NCBI GenBank assembly: GCA_947486185.1
Contig: CANKTH010000004.1
Coordinates: forward strand, 35,529 to 99,528
Direction of reading: 5' to 3'
DNA from: Deltaproteobacteria bacterium
GTDB lineage: Bacteria; Myxococcota_A; UBA796; SXON01
DNA: 64,000 bases
The position numbers and the translations under genes are program-made. The notes below the pieces were generated by a model. The model had not been told where the DNA came from, made no database searches, and was given only the letters and a program-made list of their open reading frames with translations. This document shows positions 17,469 to 25,999 of the stretch, one piece after another. Positions within the stretch are counted from its first letter, which is position 1; the number at the start of each line of letters is the position of its first letter.

Positions 17469-19799
17469 TCACGTATCGCCGCTTTTGCCAGCCCCCGCAC
17501 GCCCTTCGAACTCCGTCACCTTCGCCAGGTCCGCCATGCCTCGTGGTGGGCCGTCGGCGAGCGAGAGTCGGCAGCGCATGTTCCGAAAAGGATATCCAAA
17601 GCCGCTCTTCCCCTGAAGGTGCGAGGGCAGCAGGTTGTTGATGTTCAGCTCCACCAGATCGAAGAGTCCGCCTTCTTCGTTCGCCGCCCCCGCCGGGTTC
17701 CACCAGCTCGCCTGGGCGTGGACCGTACCGGACATCACCTCGTACGTGGCCCGGATCTTTCGTTTCGCCCTGCCAAAATGGCTCTCCACCCACACCCAGG
17801 CGCCGTCCTCGATGCCGGGAGTGATAGCGCCCAGCCGGAGCAGGTCATCCGGGTGTACGTCGAGGCGCGGAAAAGGGTTGAACACCCGTAAGCCCGGCAC
17901 ATTCCGGTGCTCCGAGTTGAAAAAGACGCTCACCCGCGCCCCGGTGATGAGGGTGAGGGGGTAGAGCTGGTTCAGCTCGGGCTGCAGGCTCACGTCGTAG
18001 TGCGGCACTTCGAAGTGGGGCAGGGGATCCAGGCCATAGCGGGCGAACTCGGTTGAGTAGAGCTCGATCTTCCCCGTAGGCGTCCGAAAACCCGGGAGGC
18101 CGTCTTCGCGGAGCTCTCCCCGCTCATAGCGTCGGTAGCGGGTGCCCGGGCACATCGGCGTCTGCTGGCGCAGGTTGTCAAAGTCCTGGCCCGAAGAGCG
18201 GATCATGTGGGTGAACAGGCCCTGTACATCGGGGAAGGGCCAGGCCCCGGGGTCGAGGCGACGCCCCAGGTCCAGCACGAGCTGCATGTCCGAGCGGGAC
18301 TCACCGAGGGGTTCGATCGCCTTGTTGATCGCCGAGAGCTGGTAGAACGAGTTCCGGATGCCGTCGCGCTCGGCGTAGGTGCAGACGGGGAACACCACGT
18401 CGGCGAAGGCGACCGGCGTCGGCGTCATGAACAGGTCGCTGCAGGCGACGAAGTCCAGCTTACGAAAGGCGCGACGCACCCGGGCCGGGTCGGCGAAGGA
18501 GCCCGTGATCGTGCCGGTCGATTGGATCCACGCCGCGCGGATCGGGTAGGGCTGACCGGACTCCATCTGATCGACCAGGCGGTCTCCCTGACCGTAGGGG
18601 ATGCCGTGCTCGAAGAGCGGGTAACGATCGAGCCCGATCTTGGGCTGTTGGACCGCGGGGAACGCGTCCGACGCGACCCCGCGCCGGGGCACCCCGAAAG
18701 GGTGCCTCACCACCACCATCCCGCCGGGTACGTCCACCTGCCCGATCAGGCTCCATAAACACGCGATGGCGTGGGCGGTGGGAATACAGTCCGCGTTCAT
18801 GTCCACGCCGATGCCCCACTGTACGGATGCGGGACGGCTCTGGCCAAAACGTCGCGCCGCCCGACGGATCTTCTCGGCCGGAACGCCGGTGCGCTCGGCC
18901 GCCCACTCGGGCGGAGTCTCAGCTACCCGTGCGGCCAATTCGTCGAAACCATGGGTCCACTTCGACACAAAATCGGCGTCGTAGAGCCGCTCCACGATGA
19001 TCACGTGCAGCATGCCGAGGGCGAGCGCGGCGTCCGTGCCCGGGCGTATCGGCAACCACTCGGCCGCGCGTGACCCGAGCCAGGTCAGGCGGGGGTCCAC
19101 GACGATCAGCTTGCTGCCCCGTTTCATACAATGAACGATCCACGAGCCCAAAAACCCGTCCGGATTCGACTCGGTTGGGTTGCAGCCCCACACCAGGATG
19201 GTCTCCGGCACCTGCCAGTCGGGACTGTCGTAACGTTCGACGTGGTACTGGCTACAGTCGGCCACCATGAAGTCGCCCGCGAGGGCCGAGAGGCACGCCT
19301 GGCGCGGCATGAAACAGGCGTTCCCGTTGGCGGGTCCACAGGCGAAGTAGTTGGGGCTGCCGAAACTGTAGGCCAGCCGCGAGATGTAGGGGCTGATGTC
19401 CCGCCCCGTGCCCTTGAGGAACACCACGCTCTCGGGCCCGTCGGTCGCGCGCGCCTTCTCGAAGGCCGCCGCCGTGAGGTCGAGCGCCTCGTCCCAGCTT
19501 GCCCGCCGCCATTTGCCCTCACCCCGCTCCCCCACCCGCAGCAGCGGGTAGAGCAGCCGGTCCGGGTGGTAGATGGTCTCGAGCCCGGCGAGCCCGCGCG
19601 GACACATCTCGCCCTGGCTGAAGGGATTTGCGGCATCCCCCTCGATCTTGACGAGGCGACCCTCCTTGTTGGTGTGGAGCAGCACCCCGCAGCCACAGTG
19701 ACAGCCGGGCGGACTCCAGCAGATGCTCCGCGTGACCGTGTGGCCGTCTTCGGTGAATCGCCAGTTTTGCGGCCCCTTCCCCCGCGGATGCGGGTTCAC
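17469..19799 (-). CDS. Molybdopterin-dependent oxidoreductase (DMSO reductase family), cytoplasmic
   Basis: Catalytic subunit of 776 aa. The N-terminal 4Fe-4S site uses Cys27, Cys33 (or 35), Cys37 and Cys66 (MCPRG). Bis-MGD binding segments follow: ILVWGCNPTESNPD, SKLIVVDPRLTWLGS, WGIGVDMN, TGKIELYST and the C-terminal FGYPFRNMRCRLS. A Cys-bearing loop after FGSPNYFACG (around residue 160) is where the Mo ligand would fall. There is no Tat motif, so it should be cytoplasmic. GTG start overlaps the methyltransferase stop (GTGA). The likely electron partner is the small ferredoxin at 24285-24629 on the opposite arm. Substrate unknown; non-redox relatives (hydratase or transhydroxylase types) are possible. 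Confidence 0.8.
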   Translation of the reverse strand: MNPHPRGKGPQNWRFTEDGHTVTRSICWSPPGCHCGCGVLLHTNKEGRLVKIEGDAANPFSQGEMCPRGLAGLETIYHPDRLLYPLLRVGERGEGKWRRASWDEALDLTAAAFEKARATDGPESVVFLKGTGRDISPYISRLAYSFGSPNYFACGPANGNACFMPRQACLSALAGDFMVADCSQYHVERYDSPDWQVPETILVWGCNPTESNPDGFLGSWIVHCMKRGSKLIVVDPRLTWLGSRAAEWLPIRPGTDAALALGMLHVIIVERLYDADFVSKWTHGFDELAARVAETPPEWAAERTGVPAEKIRRAARRFGQSRPASVQWGIGVDMNADCIPTAHAIACLWSLIGQVDVPGGMVVVRHPFGVPRRGVASDAFPAVQQPKIGLDRYPLFEHGIPYGQGDRLVDQMESGQPYPIRAAWIQSTGTITGSFADPARVRRAFRKLDFVACSDLFMTPTPVAFADVVFPVCTYAERDGIRNSFYQLSAINKAIEPLGESRSDMQLVLDLGRRLDPGAWPFPDVQGLFTHMIRSSGQDFDNLRQQTPMCPGTRYRRYERGELREDGLPGFRTPTGKIELYSTEFARYGLDPLPHFEVPHYDVSLQPELNQLYPLTLITGARVSVFFNSEHRNVPGLRVFNPFPRLDVHPDDLLRLGAITPGIEDGAWVWVESHFGRAKRKIRATYEVMSGTVHAQASWWNPAGAANEEGGLFDLVELNINNLLPSHLQGKSGFGYPFRNMRCRLSLADGPPRGMADLAKVTEFEGRAGAGKSGDT

Positions 19800-20509
19800 G
19801 CGAACACCAGGATGGACATCGGGATCTCGGGCTCAGGATCGTGGGCGTACAACCAGCCAAGATCCTCGTCGGCCACCGGGTCGCCACGCAGCACCTCGTA
19901 ACGCGCCAGCTGCTCCCGCCGCGGCGCCTCGGCCCGCGCTGTTTGGCACAAGCCAGCCGCGAAGGCGAGGCCTATCCAGGTATTGGCGTCCGGATGGGTC
20001 TCGCCGGGGTCCTGGTGGTGGCGGAGCGCCGCGCGCAGCCGCAGCAGCCGCTGCTGGGTGGCATTTTCCGGTGTAAACGCCCAGTCTTCCACCAGCGCGA
20101 ATCGCCCGCCGGGCCGCAGCCAGCCGCGCACTGCCGTCAGCATCGGCGCAAGTGCCTCCTCGCGCAGGTGGTGGAGGGTGGCCATCGCGTAGATGCGATC
20201 AAAACTCCCGGTGGGGAAGTTCAGCGCTCGGTGATCCGCGCAGATGACGTGGGCCGGCAGGCGGCCTAGCGCGGCGCAGAAGGCGGGCGAGACATCCGTC
20301 ACCGTTAGAGACGCCGGTGCAAAGGCCAGTATCTGGCGGCTGACCACGCCGGGGCCAGCCCCGAGCTCCAAGACGTCTCCGGTGGGGGGCGCCAGGCGCA
20401 AGGTCGCGGCGTCCACCGCAGAAGGGCTACGTCCCGCGGTGTAGGCGACCGCTCCGGCGTCCCAATAGTCGGCACCATCCGTACGAATTGGCGTAGCCAT
20501 ACGGCTCAA
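19796..20509 (-). CDS. Class I SAM-dependent methyltransferase
   Basis: Protein of 237 aa with a Rossmann-like methyltransferase core. Motif I is VLELGAGPGVVS near residue 46, motif II ends LTVTDVSP, and post-motif II/III are DRIYAMATLHHLREE and WLRPGGRFALVEDWAF, resembling the UbiE/Methyltransf_11 group. Start is TTG 20507-20509 (4-base TTGA overlap with the radical SAM stop) or ATG 20498-20500 (MATPIR). It sits in the three-gene minus arm between radical SAM and molybdoenzyme. Substrate (small molecule or lipid) unknown. Confidence 0.8.
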   Translation of the reverse strand: MSRMATPIRTDGADYWDAGAVAYTAGRSPSAVDAATLRLAPPTGDVLELGAGPGVVSRQILAFAPASLTVTDVSPAFCAALGRLPAHVICADHRALNFPTGSFDRIYAMATLHHLREEALAPMLTAVRGWLRPGGRFALVEDWAFTPENATQQRLLRLRAALRHHQDPGETHPDANTWIGLAFAAGLCQTARAEAPRREQLARYEVLRGDPVADEDLGWLYAHDPEPEIPMSILVFA

Positions 20510-22107
20510 TCCCGTGAGGTCTCGTGTTGTTCTACCGGCCGCCCCACCCGCTCCCCGTAACGATTGGCGTTGCCGAGCGGGATGGTCAGAGGGTCAAGCG
20601 TGAGCTCGCCGAGGAGCGTACGACGTTCGGCCTCCGTCGGGACGTGGATCTCCGAGCCCGTAAGTGAACGGGCGACCAGGGTTTGCGCCAGATCGTTGAT
20701 GGTCCAGCGTAAGATCTCACGGTCCTGGGTGCAGCGATGGGGGTCCAGGCCGTCGAGCTTGCCTGACGCCATCGCGGCGTCATACCGACATCCGCCGCCG
20801 CACAACGCGACGAGCGGGCACTCGTGACAGTCCTTCCATCGGATTGGGGAGAGCTGGGCCCAACGATGGTAGTCCGGGTTGGTCTCGAGGTCGAGGGTCT
20901 CCCCGAAGCGGTAGCTGTATTCGGGGGTGTAGGAGAAGCCGTCACAGAACGACCAGGTACCTCCTGGCTGTCCGACGATACGCCCCCCGCACGCGGAGCA
21001 GTCCTTCACCCGGTGAGCCCGGATGGCAAAAGGCCGCACACGCCGGTTGAACTGCTCGACATAGACGCCGCGGGACCTCGCTGCCGCGTAAGCCTCCAGC
21101 ATCCGTCGGGTCCCGTCGAGCGGGTCGCAGGCATCGGCGTTCTCCGGCTGCCCATAGGGCGGGTGCAAGCACGAGTTCAGGCCAATATCCAGCGGCTTGA
21201 AATGGTCGATCAGCTCGGGGAAGGTGGTGGCGATGTCCTCGGCGTTGTGTTTGGTGACCGTAACCGAGATGGCGGTGCGCACCTCGGCGGCCTGTAGCAG
21301 GCGATAACCTCGTTCAATCATCTTGAAGGTGGGCGCGCCGCCCTGGGTCAGGCGCCCGGCGTCGTTGTCCTCCCCGATAGCGTCGCAGCTCACGATCACG
21401 AACGTGTCGTGCTCCTTGAAGAACCGAGCCCACTCCTCGGTGATACGCGAAGCGTTGGTGACCAGGATCACACACACCTTCCCGCCATAGAGCTCCGAGG
21501 GCGTGCGGCTGAAGTGTTCGATGACCCAGCGCACGAGCTCCGGGTGCAACATCGGCTCGCCGCCGTAGAGGAGCAGGTCCTTTTTACCGGGAGTACGCCG
21601 TGCATAGACGGCCCAGGCAGCGATCAGCGCCTGCGCCTGCTCGATGCTCATCCGCGAGCGCGACGCACGGGACTCTTCGGTCTCGTGACAGTAGGTGCAA
21701 CGAAAGTTGCAGAGCGTCGTGGGGACCAAAGTCAGCATTCGCATCGGCGAATCGTCCACCATGGCATTGAGCCGCCCAAGCCAGGTGGCGTCGAAGGTGT
21801 CGCCTTCGGGCTGGAGCAGGTGCAGGTTCGCCAGGCGCGCGAGAGCGCTCGGGTCACCGCCCGAAGCGACCCAGTCGGCGGGCGACAGCACGGTGTCCGG
21901 TACGGGATAGTCGGGGGGAACGTCGCCGATGCCGCCGCGCGGGATCGTGAAGGGCACCGGCCGGGACCAGACCGGTGGAAAGAGAGCACGAAGCTCGGGA
22001 CCGACGTAGGCGACCTCAAGGCTCAACGCGTGGAACACCGCGCAGCTCCCGTCAGGGAGGTCGTAGCGGTGCGCGTAGGGGGAGGGGTGTAGAGAGCCTT
22101 GCGACAC
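20506..22107 (-). CDS. Radical SAM/SPASM enzyme (first gene of the minus arm)
   Basis: Protein of 533 aa starting at GTG 22105-22107, chosen because GGAGG sits 5 bases upstream; the longer frame to 22173 would reach into the divergent promoter. About residues 1-120 form a unique N-terminal domain (SPYAHRYDLPDGSCAVFHAL). The radical SAM site is Cys133-x3-Cys137-x2-Cys140 (CNFRCTYC), with GGEPMLHPEL as SAM-binding strand. The SPASM domain (about 350-460) has DCHECPLVALCGGGC, the C-x2-C-x5-C-x3-C ligand set for extra 4Fe-4S clusters. SPASM enzymes modify peptides or act on other enzymes and sugars. No precursor peptide is encoded nearby. Confidence 0.85.
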   Translation of the reverse strand: MSQGSLHPSPYAHRYDLPDGSCAVFHALSLEVAYVGPELRALFPPVWSRPVPFTIPRGGIGDVPPDYPVPDTVLSPADWVASGGDPSALARLANLHLLQPEGDTFDATWLGRLNAMVDDSPMRMLTLVPTTLCNFRCTYCHETEESRASRSRMSIEQAQALIAAWAVYARRTPGKKDLLLYGGEPMLHPELVRWVIEHFSRTPSELYGGKVCVILVTNASRITEEWARFFKEHDTFVIVSCDAIGEDNDAGRLTQGGAPTFKMIERGYRLLQAAEVRTAISVTVTKHNAEDIATTFPELIDHFKPLDIGLNSCLHPPYGQPENADACDPLDGTRRMLEAYAAARSRGVYVEQFNRRVRPFAIRAHRVKDCSACGGRIVGQPGGTWSFCDGFSYTPEYSYRFGETLDLETNPDYHRWAQLSPIRWKDCHECPLVALCGGGCRYDAAMASGKLDGLDPHRCTQDREILRWTINDLAQTLVARSLTGSEIHVPTEAERRTLLGELTLDPLTIPLGNANRYGERVGRPVEQHETSRD

Positions 22108-22196
22108 GGGCACCTCCGCGGGACGGCGGGCGTCGGCCCGGACGTAGCATTCCGCTATCCGATAGCGTATCATAACTTACGAGGAGGCCGGCGCAG
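22108..22196. promoter_or_regulatory. Bidirectional promoter region of the radical SAM locus with operator-like dyad
   Basis: This 89-base gap lies between two divergent operons. Its centre is locally AT-rich (about 22147-22179) and contains a perfect 7-bp dyad, CGCTATC-C-GATAGCG at 22153-22167. TATCAT at 22168-22173 could be a plus-strand -10 box, directly next to the dyad. GAGGAGG at 22181-22187 is the ribosome site for the gene at 22197. A dimeric repressor or activator at the dyad could control both arms together. This is inference from layout. Confidence 0.55.
22113..22117 (-). promoter_or_regulatory. Ribosome-binding site fixing the minus-arm radical SAM start
   Basis: GGAGG on the minus strand, 5 bases before GTG 22107. 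It decides against the 22-codon-longer start at 22173. Confidence 0.7.
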
Positions 22197-22955
22197 ATGT
22201 TCTCCACGGATCCGAGCCCGGCTCTGTCGCTTTCCCAGCCTCCGCGGGCGGAGCTCGGCGTGGTGGTGTTGGCGGCGGGCCGGGCGAGTCGGCTCGGGAG
22301 CCTCAAGCCGCTGGTGCCGGTGAGGGGCGAGGCGCTGGTCGCCCGCCTGATACGCCAGCTTCAGGCATTGAGCAGCGAGATCGTGGTGGTCACGGGGCAT
22401 CGCGCCGACGAGGTGGAGGCGGGCCTGGGCGACTGCGCGTGCCACGTACGTTTTGTCCGCAACCCGCGGACCACCGGGCTCGCCGGCTCGTGCGCGGTAG
22501 GCGTGAGCGGCTGGTCCCCTGAGTCCACGCCGTCCGCGCTGCTCGTGGTGCTCGGCGACAACGTGACAGAGTCCGCGTTGTTCGAGCGGGTTCTCGGGGT
22601 GGGCGGCGAGCTGGTGCTGGGCTGCTCCGACAGCCCGCTCGACGATGAAGCGATGAAGCTCCGCGCGAACGCCGCGGGGCGACCTGAGCGGCTCGGCAAG
22701 AGCTTGGGGCCGCCGGTGGTCGGCGAGTTTGTTGGGGTGTTCCTGGCTCGTGGCCGTGGCCTCGACCGGCTCCACGAGGTGTTGGAGCTCCACGGACCGG
22801 AGGGCGACCTCTGTGACGGGCCGCTCAACAGCCTCCTCGCCGACCCCGATCTGGACGTCCGCCTCGCCGACTGTCGCGGTATTCCCTGGATTGAAATCGA
22901 TTTCCCGGAAGACGTGTCCCGCATGTCTGTGATGAGGTGGTCTCCTTATGCCTGA
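22197..22955 (+). CDS. Nucleotidyltransferase, probably a CTP:alcohol-phosphate cytidylyltransferase
   Basis: Protein of 252 aa with the nucleotidyltransferase fold. The NTP loop LAAGRASRLGSLKPLVPV lies near residues 24-41, the metal Asp is in VVLGDNV near residue 122, and the C-terminal WIEIDFPEDVSRM resembles LicC/inositol-phosphate cytidylyltransferases. Such enzymes activate a phospho-alcohol as the CDP form, and a CDP-alcohol phosphotransferase is encoded in the same operon (28254), which supports CTP over other nucleotides. A MobA-like role is less likely from the C-terminus. It has a good ribosome site (GAGGAGG) and opens the nine-gene plus arm. Confidence 0.75.
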   Translation: MFSTDPSPALSLSQPPRAELGVVVLAAGRASRLGSLKPLVPVRGEALVARLIRQLQALSSEIVVVTGHRADEVEAGLGDCACHVRFVRNPRTTGLAGSCAVGVSGWSPESTPSALLVVLGDNVTESALFERVLGVGGELVLGCSDSPLDDEAMKLRANAAGRPERLGKSLGPPVVGEFVGVFLARGRGLDRLHEVLELHGPEGDLCDGPLNSLLADPDLDVRLADCRGIPWIEIDFPEDVSRMSVMRWSPYA

Positions 22956-24303
22956 TTCGCTCGCCGCGCCTGAGCCCCCCGCGCGCACGACCCGGTTCGA
23001 GAACATCGGCTGGACGGTGGGCAACCACTGCAACGCCCGGTGCGGACATTGTTATTCGTGGATTGTCCGAAAGGACAGTCGTGAGTTCCTCACCCACGAC
23101 GATGTGGACCGTATCGTCGCCCAGCTGCTGCGGCTCGGCGTGAAGACTGTCAACCTGGGTGGGAACGAGCCGGTCTACACCCACGGTCCCGACCTTCGTC
23201 ATACCCTTTTGCCGTACATTGTGCGCCGCCTGCATGAGGCCAATCTGCCTGTGGGTCTGACGACCAACGGAGTGTCCTTCACGTGGATGGCTGACCATCA
23301 CCCCGACGAGCTCCGCCTCATCAACGACATCGATTTTTCGCTGGACTCACCGTATGAGTCGGAGCACGATCACAATCGGGGCACCAAGCTCTATCGGCTG
23401 GTGATCGGCGCGATCCAGCGCGCCCGGGCGATGGGCATCGACTGCAGCGTCATTGCCTGTGGCATGAAAGAGAACTTTACCCCTGACTATCTATCGGCGT
23501 GGCTCGCGCTCACCAAGATGTTGGGCTGTGAGTTCCGTATCAACACCCTCAAGCCGGTGGAGCGTAGCCTCCTCCCGCAAATGCCAGATTCCCGACAGTT
23601 TTATGCCGGCTTCTCGTTCCTCATGAACCGTTCCAAGTGTATCACCCTGGGGGAGAGCTGCCTCACCGCCTTCACCGAGACCGGTACCGAAGGTTGCCCA
23701 TGTGGTACCTCATCTTTCCGGATCAACGCCAAGACCGCCGACGGCCGGATCCCCATCAGCCCGTGCGTGTACATGCACGACTTCAAGGCGGGAGACCTGC
23801 TCGCGGACGACATCCTGGATATTGTAGGCAGCGCCGAATTCCGTACCTTTGCCCAACGTCGCCATGCACTGCCTTCGGCGTGTCGGGAGTCCGGGTGCTC
23901 CTTTCTCGAACGTTGTCGTGGGGGCTGCTCGGCTCGCTCCTACCTGGTACACGGGCACCTTGACGGCAAGGATCCCTACTGTCCCCAGGAGCAGCTCGAC
24001 TCCGCTGGCCGCCCGGACCTGCCGCATCGCCCCGAGATTGGCGTCGACCACGGCATTCGGGTACACGACAACTACCTTTGTACCTGGATCGGTGAGGTGT
24101 CGTCCGACTATGAACACCCCACCTTGACCGCGCTCGATCAGTACCGGTTCCATCCGGGCGAGGGCGGTGACACCCGCCATATGTCGGGGTGTAAACAGGT
24201 CAAACCCGGAGAGTCGGAAGGAGAGAGCCTCGCGCCGGCTTTGGTGTTGTTCGAGCCCTACGCCCCGCCTTCCCAGGAGCCGGAATGGCCGAACGAGGGC
24301 TGA
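22948..24303 (+). CDS. Radical SAM/SPASM-type enzyme with long C-terminal extension
   Basis: Protein of 451 aa. The cluster motif is Cys28-x3-Cys32-x2-Cys35 (CNARCGHC). LGGNEPVYTHGPDL occupies the SAM-binding GGEP position, here with Asn in place of Glu two residues after the glycines. The auxiliary-cluster region (about 310-350) has C-x3-C-x5-C-x3-C (ending CRGGC). After it come about 100 residues (from about 350) of unknown fold. Its ATG overlaps the preceding stop by 8 bases (ATGCCTGA), the same junction pattern used twice more in this operon. Substrate unknown. Confidence 0.8.
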   Translation: MPDSLAAPEPPARTTRFENIGWTVGNHCNARCGHCYSWIVRKDSREFLTHDDVDRIVAQLLRLGVKTVNLGGNEPVYTHGPDLRHTLLPYIVRRLHEANLPVGLTTNGVSFTWMADHHPDELRLINDIDFSLDSPYESEHDHNRGTKLYRLVIGAIQRARAMGIDCSVIACGMKENFTPDYLSAWLALTKMLGCEFRINTLKPVERSLLPQMPDSRQFYAGFSFLMNRSKCITLGESCLTAFTETGTEGCPCGTSSFRINAKTADGRIPISPCVYMHDFKAGDLLADDILDIVGSAEFRTFAQRRHALPSACRESGCSFLERCRGGCSARSYLVHGHLDGKDPYCPQEQLDSAGRPDLPHRPEIGVDHGIRVHDNYLCTWIGEVSSDYEHPTLTALDQYRFHPGEGGDTRHMSGCKQVKPGESEGESLAPALVLFEPYAPPSQEPEWPNEG

Positions 24304-24629
24304 TCGTCGACCTCCAGAGCTGCACCGGCTGTCACGCCTGTGAGGTCGCGTGTAAACAGGAGCATCGTTACCGGGTCGATCAGTGGGGCATCAAGGTTGC
24401 CCAGATCGGGCCCTATCACGGTCGTGGCGACCGGTGGACCTGGACTTTTGTGCCAACGCCGACGGATCTCTGTAACCTGTGTCGGCATCTGACCGTCAAG
24501 GGCCAAGCCCCGAGCTGTGTACATCACTGCCCCACCAAGTGTATCGAGGTGGTGGAAGGGCCGGAGGCGGTCGCCGACGCCGTGCGTCTCGTCTCGGGCA
24601 GCGATCGATGGGTGTTTTTCAACAAATGA
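24285..24629 (+). CDS. Small two-cluster 4Fe-4S ferredoxin, likely electron-transfer subunit
   Basis: Protein of 114 aa with nine Cys: 13, 16, 19, 23 (CTGCHACEVAC) and 63, 66, 78, 82, 86 (LCNLC, SCVHHCPTKC). The pattern is that of DmsB/NrfC-type subunits of molybdopterin enzymes, but those usually carry four clusters and about 200 residues, while this has ligands for two. No signal peptide, so cytoplasmic like the molybdoenzyme at 17469. It overlaps the preceding radical SAM gene by 19 bases and the next by 4. It could serve the molybdoenzyme, the radical SAM enzymes, or both. Confidence 0.75.
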   Translation: MAERGLIVDLQSCTGCHACEVACKQEHRYRVDQWGIKVAQIGPYHGRGDRWTWTFVPTPTDLCNLCRHLTVKGQAPSCVHHCPTKCIEVVEGPEAVADAVRLVSGSDRWVFFNK

Positions 24630-25999
24630 GCAGGGTCCTCCTCGTTCAGGCGCCGCTCGGCCGTAAGGAGCCGCCCGTCTTGCCGCTCGGCCTCGCGTGG
24701 TTGGCGTCGGGGCTGCCGGCCGACCAGCCGGTCGCCATCTACGATCCCAATGTGGATGAGCGACCGGTGGAGGAGGTGATCGACACCTTCCGGCCCGACG
24801 TGGTCGGGGTTTCGTTGAGGAACATCGACACCACACAATACAAGGACCCGTACTGCTTCTTCTCCCACTTCCGTCCGATGGTGCAGCGCATACGCCGCAA
24901 GGTGGGACCGGAGACGCCGATCGTGGTGGGTGGCGCCGGCTTCAGCCTGTTCGGCGAGGCGGTGATGCGCCGCGTGCCTGAGATCCACTACGGGGTCCAC
25001 CTGGAGGGAGAGCTCACCTTCGCGCGTCTGCTTGGGGCGCTGGAACCTGGCGGTCAACCTGAAGCGGTGCCGGGAGTGTACCGGCGGGTCGGCGAGGAGG
25101 TCCGGTTCTCGGGACCGGGGCCGCGCGCGGTGTTGACCGAACACCGACCCCGGCTCGATCTCGTCGACGTCAAGCGCTACGCCCCCTACGCCAAGAACTA
25201 CGCGATCGGCATCCAGACCAAACGAGGCTGTGTGCTGGCGTGCGCCTACTGTACCTATGTCACGCTGAGCGGCAGTCAGCTCAGGCTACGTTCGCCTGAC
25301 GAGGTGGTGGACGAGGTGGAGTGGTACGTGCGCGAGCACAACATCACCGAAGTCTTTTTCGCGGACACCGTCTTCAATCTCCCTCCGTCCCATGCCCGGG
25401 CCATCGTCGAGCGCTTGATCGAGCGAAAGGTGCAGGTCCGCTGGCGCGCCTATCATAACGAACGGACCTTGGACGCAGACTATATGCGCCTCGCGGTGGA
25501 GTCCGGCTGCACCGAGTTCACCTTCTCTCCCGATGCCTGGAGCCAACGTTCGTTGACCTACCTGCAGAAGAACGTCCGGCAGGAGGACATCTTGCGTAGC
25601 TTGGAGCTCGTCCGCGCTACGCCCGGCGCCTGCGCCAACTACAACTTCATGATCGGCCTGCCCGGCCAGGATCTTCGGGAGCTCGCGGGTATGCTGCGCT
25701 TCTACGCCTATGCACGGCGGCAACTGGGTCGCCGGTTGTGCGGCTTTCGGCTGGCTTATGTGCGGGTGGAACCCGGGACCCCGCTCCATGTTCGGCTCTA
25801 CGGGCAGGCCGACCCCGCCGGCCTGCTCCCGGACGGGGAGCAGGATCTGCGCCGGCTCTTCCAGACGCGCACCGGCGACGCGCTGATGGACCGTTTTTGT
25901 ACCCTCACCCAGGTACATCTCTGGCCCCTGTCCCGCCGCCCACTGCCTCAAGCGGGCGACGAACGACGCGGGCACCTCCGAGGGGTGTTCGATGTCTGA
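24626..25999 (+). CDS. B12-binding-domain radical SAM enzyme (first copy)
   Basis: Protein of 457 aa starting at ATG 24626 (MSRVLLVQAPLG) with a 4-base overlap of the ferredoxin stop. About residues 1-150 are a cobalamin-binding-like Rossmann domain (VAIYDPNVDERPVEEVIDTF, PIVVGGAGFSLFGEAVM); the classical DxHxxG motif is not visible, as is common in this class. The radical SAM core has Cys202-x3-Cys206-x2-Cys209 (CVLACAYC) and FADTVFNLPPSHA. Relatives (BchE, HpnP, HpnJ type) methylate or rearrange unactivated carbons, often in lipids. Substrate not known here. Confidence 0.8.
   Translation: MSRVLLVQAPLGRKEPPVLPLGLAWLASGLPADQPVAIYDPNVDERPVEEVIDTFRPDVVGVSLRNIDTTQYKDPYCFFSHFRPMVQRIRRKVGPETPIVVGGAGFSLFGEAVMRRVPEIHYGVHLEGELTFARLLGALEPGGQPEAVPGVYRRVGEEVRFSGPGPRAVLTEHRPRLDLVDVKRYAPYAKNYAIGIQTKRGCVLACAYCTYVTLSGSQLRLRSPDEVVDEVEWYVREHNITEVFFADTVFNLPPSHARAIVERLIERKVQVRWRAYHNERTLDADYMRLAVESGCTEFTFSPDAWSQRSLTYLQKNVRQEDILRSLELVRATPGACANYNFMIGLPGQDLRELAGMLRFYAYARRQLGRRLCGFRLAYVRVEPGTPLHVRLYGQADPAGLLPDGEQDLRRLFQTRTGDALMDRFCTLTQVHLWPLSRRPLPQAGDERRGHLRGVFDV

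Noticed and set aside
22108..22196. Possible RiPP precursor peptide between the divergent radical SAM genes
   Set aside because: The gap is only 89 bases and holds promoter-like sequence; no start with ribosome site and small peptide is present, nor is one found elsewhere between the overlapping genes.
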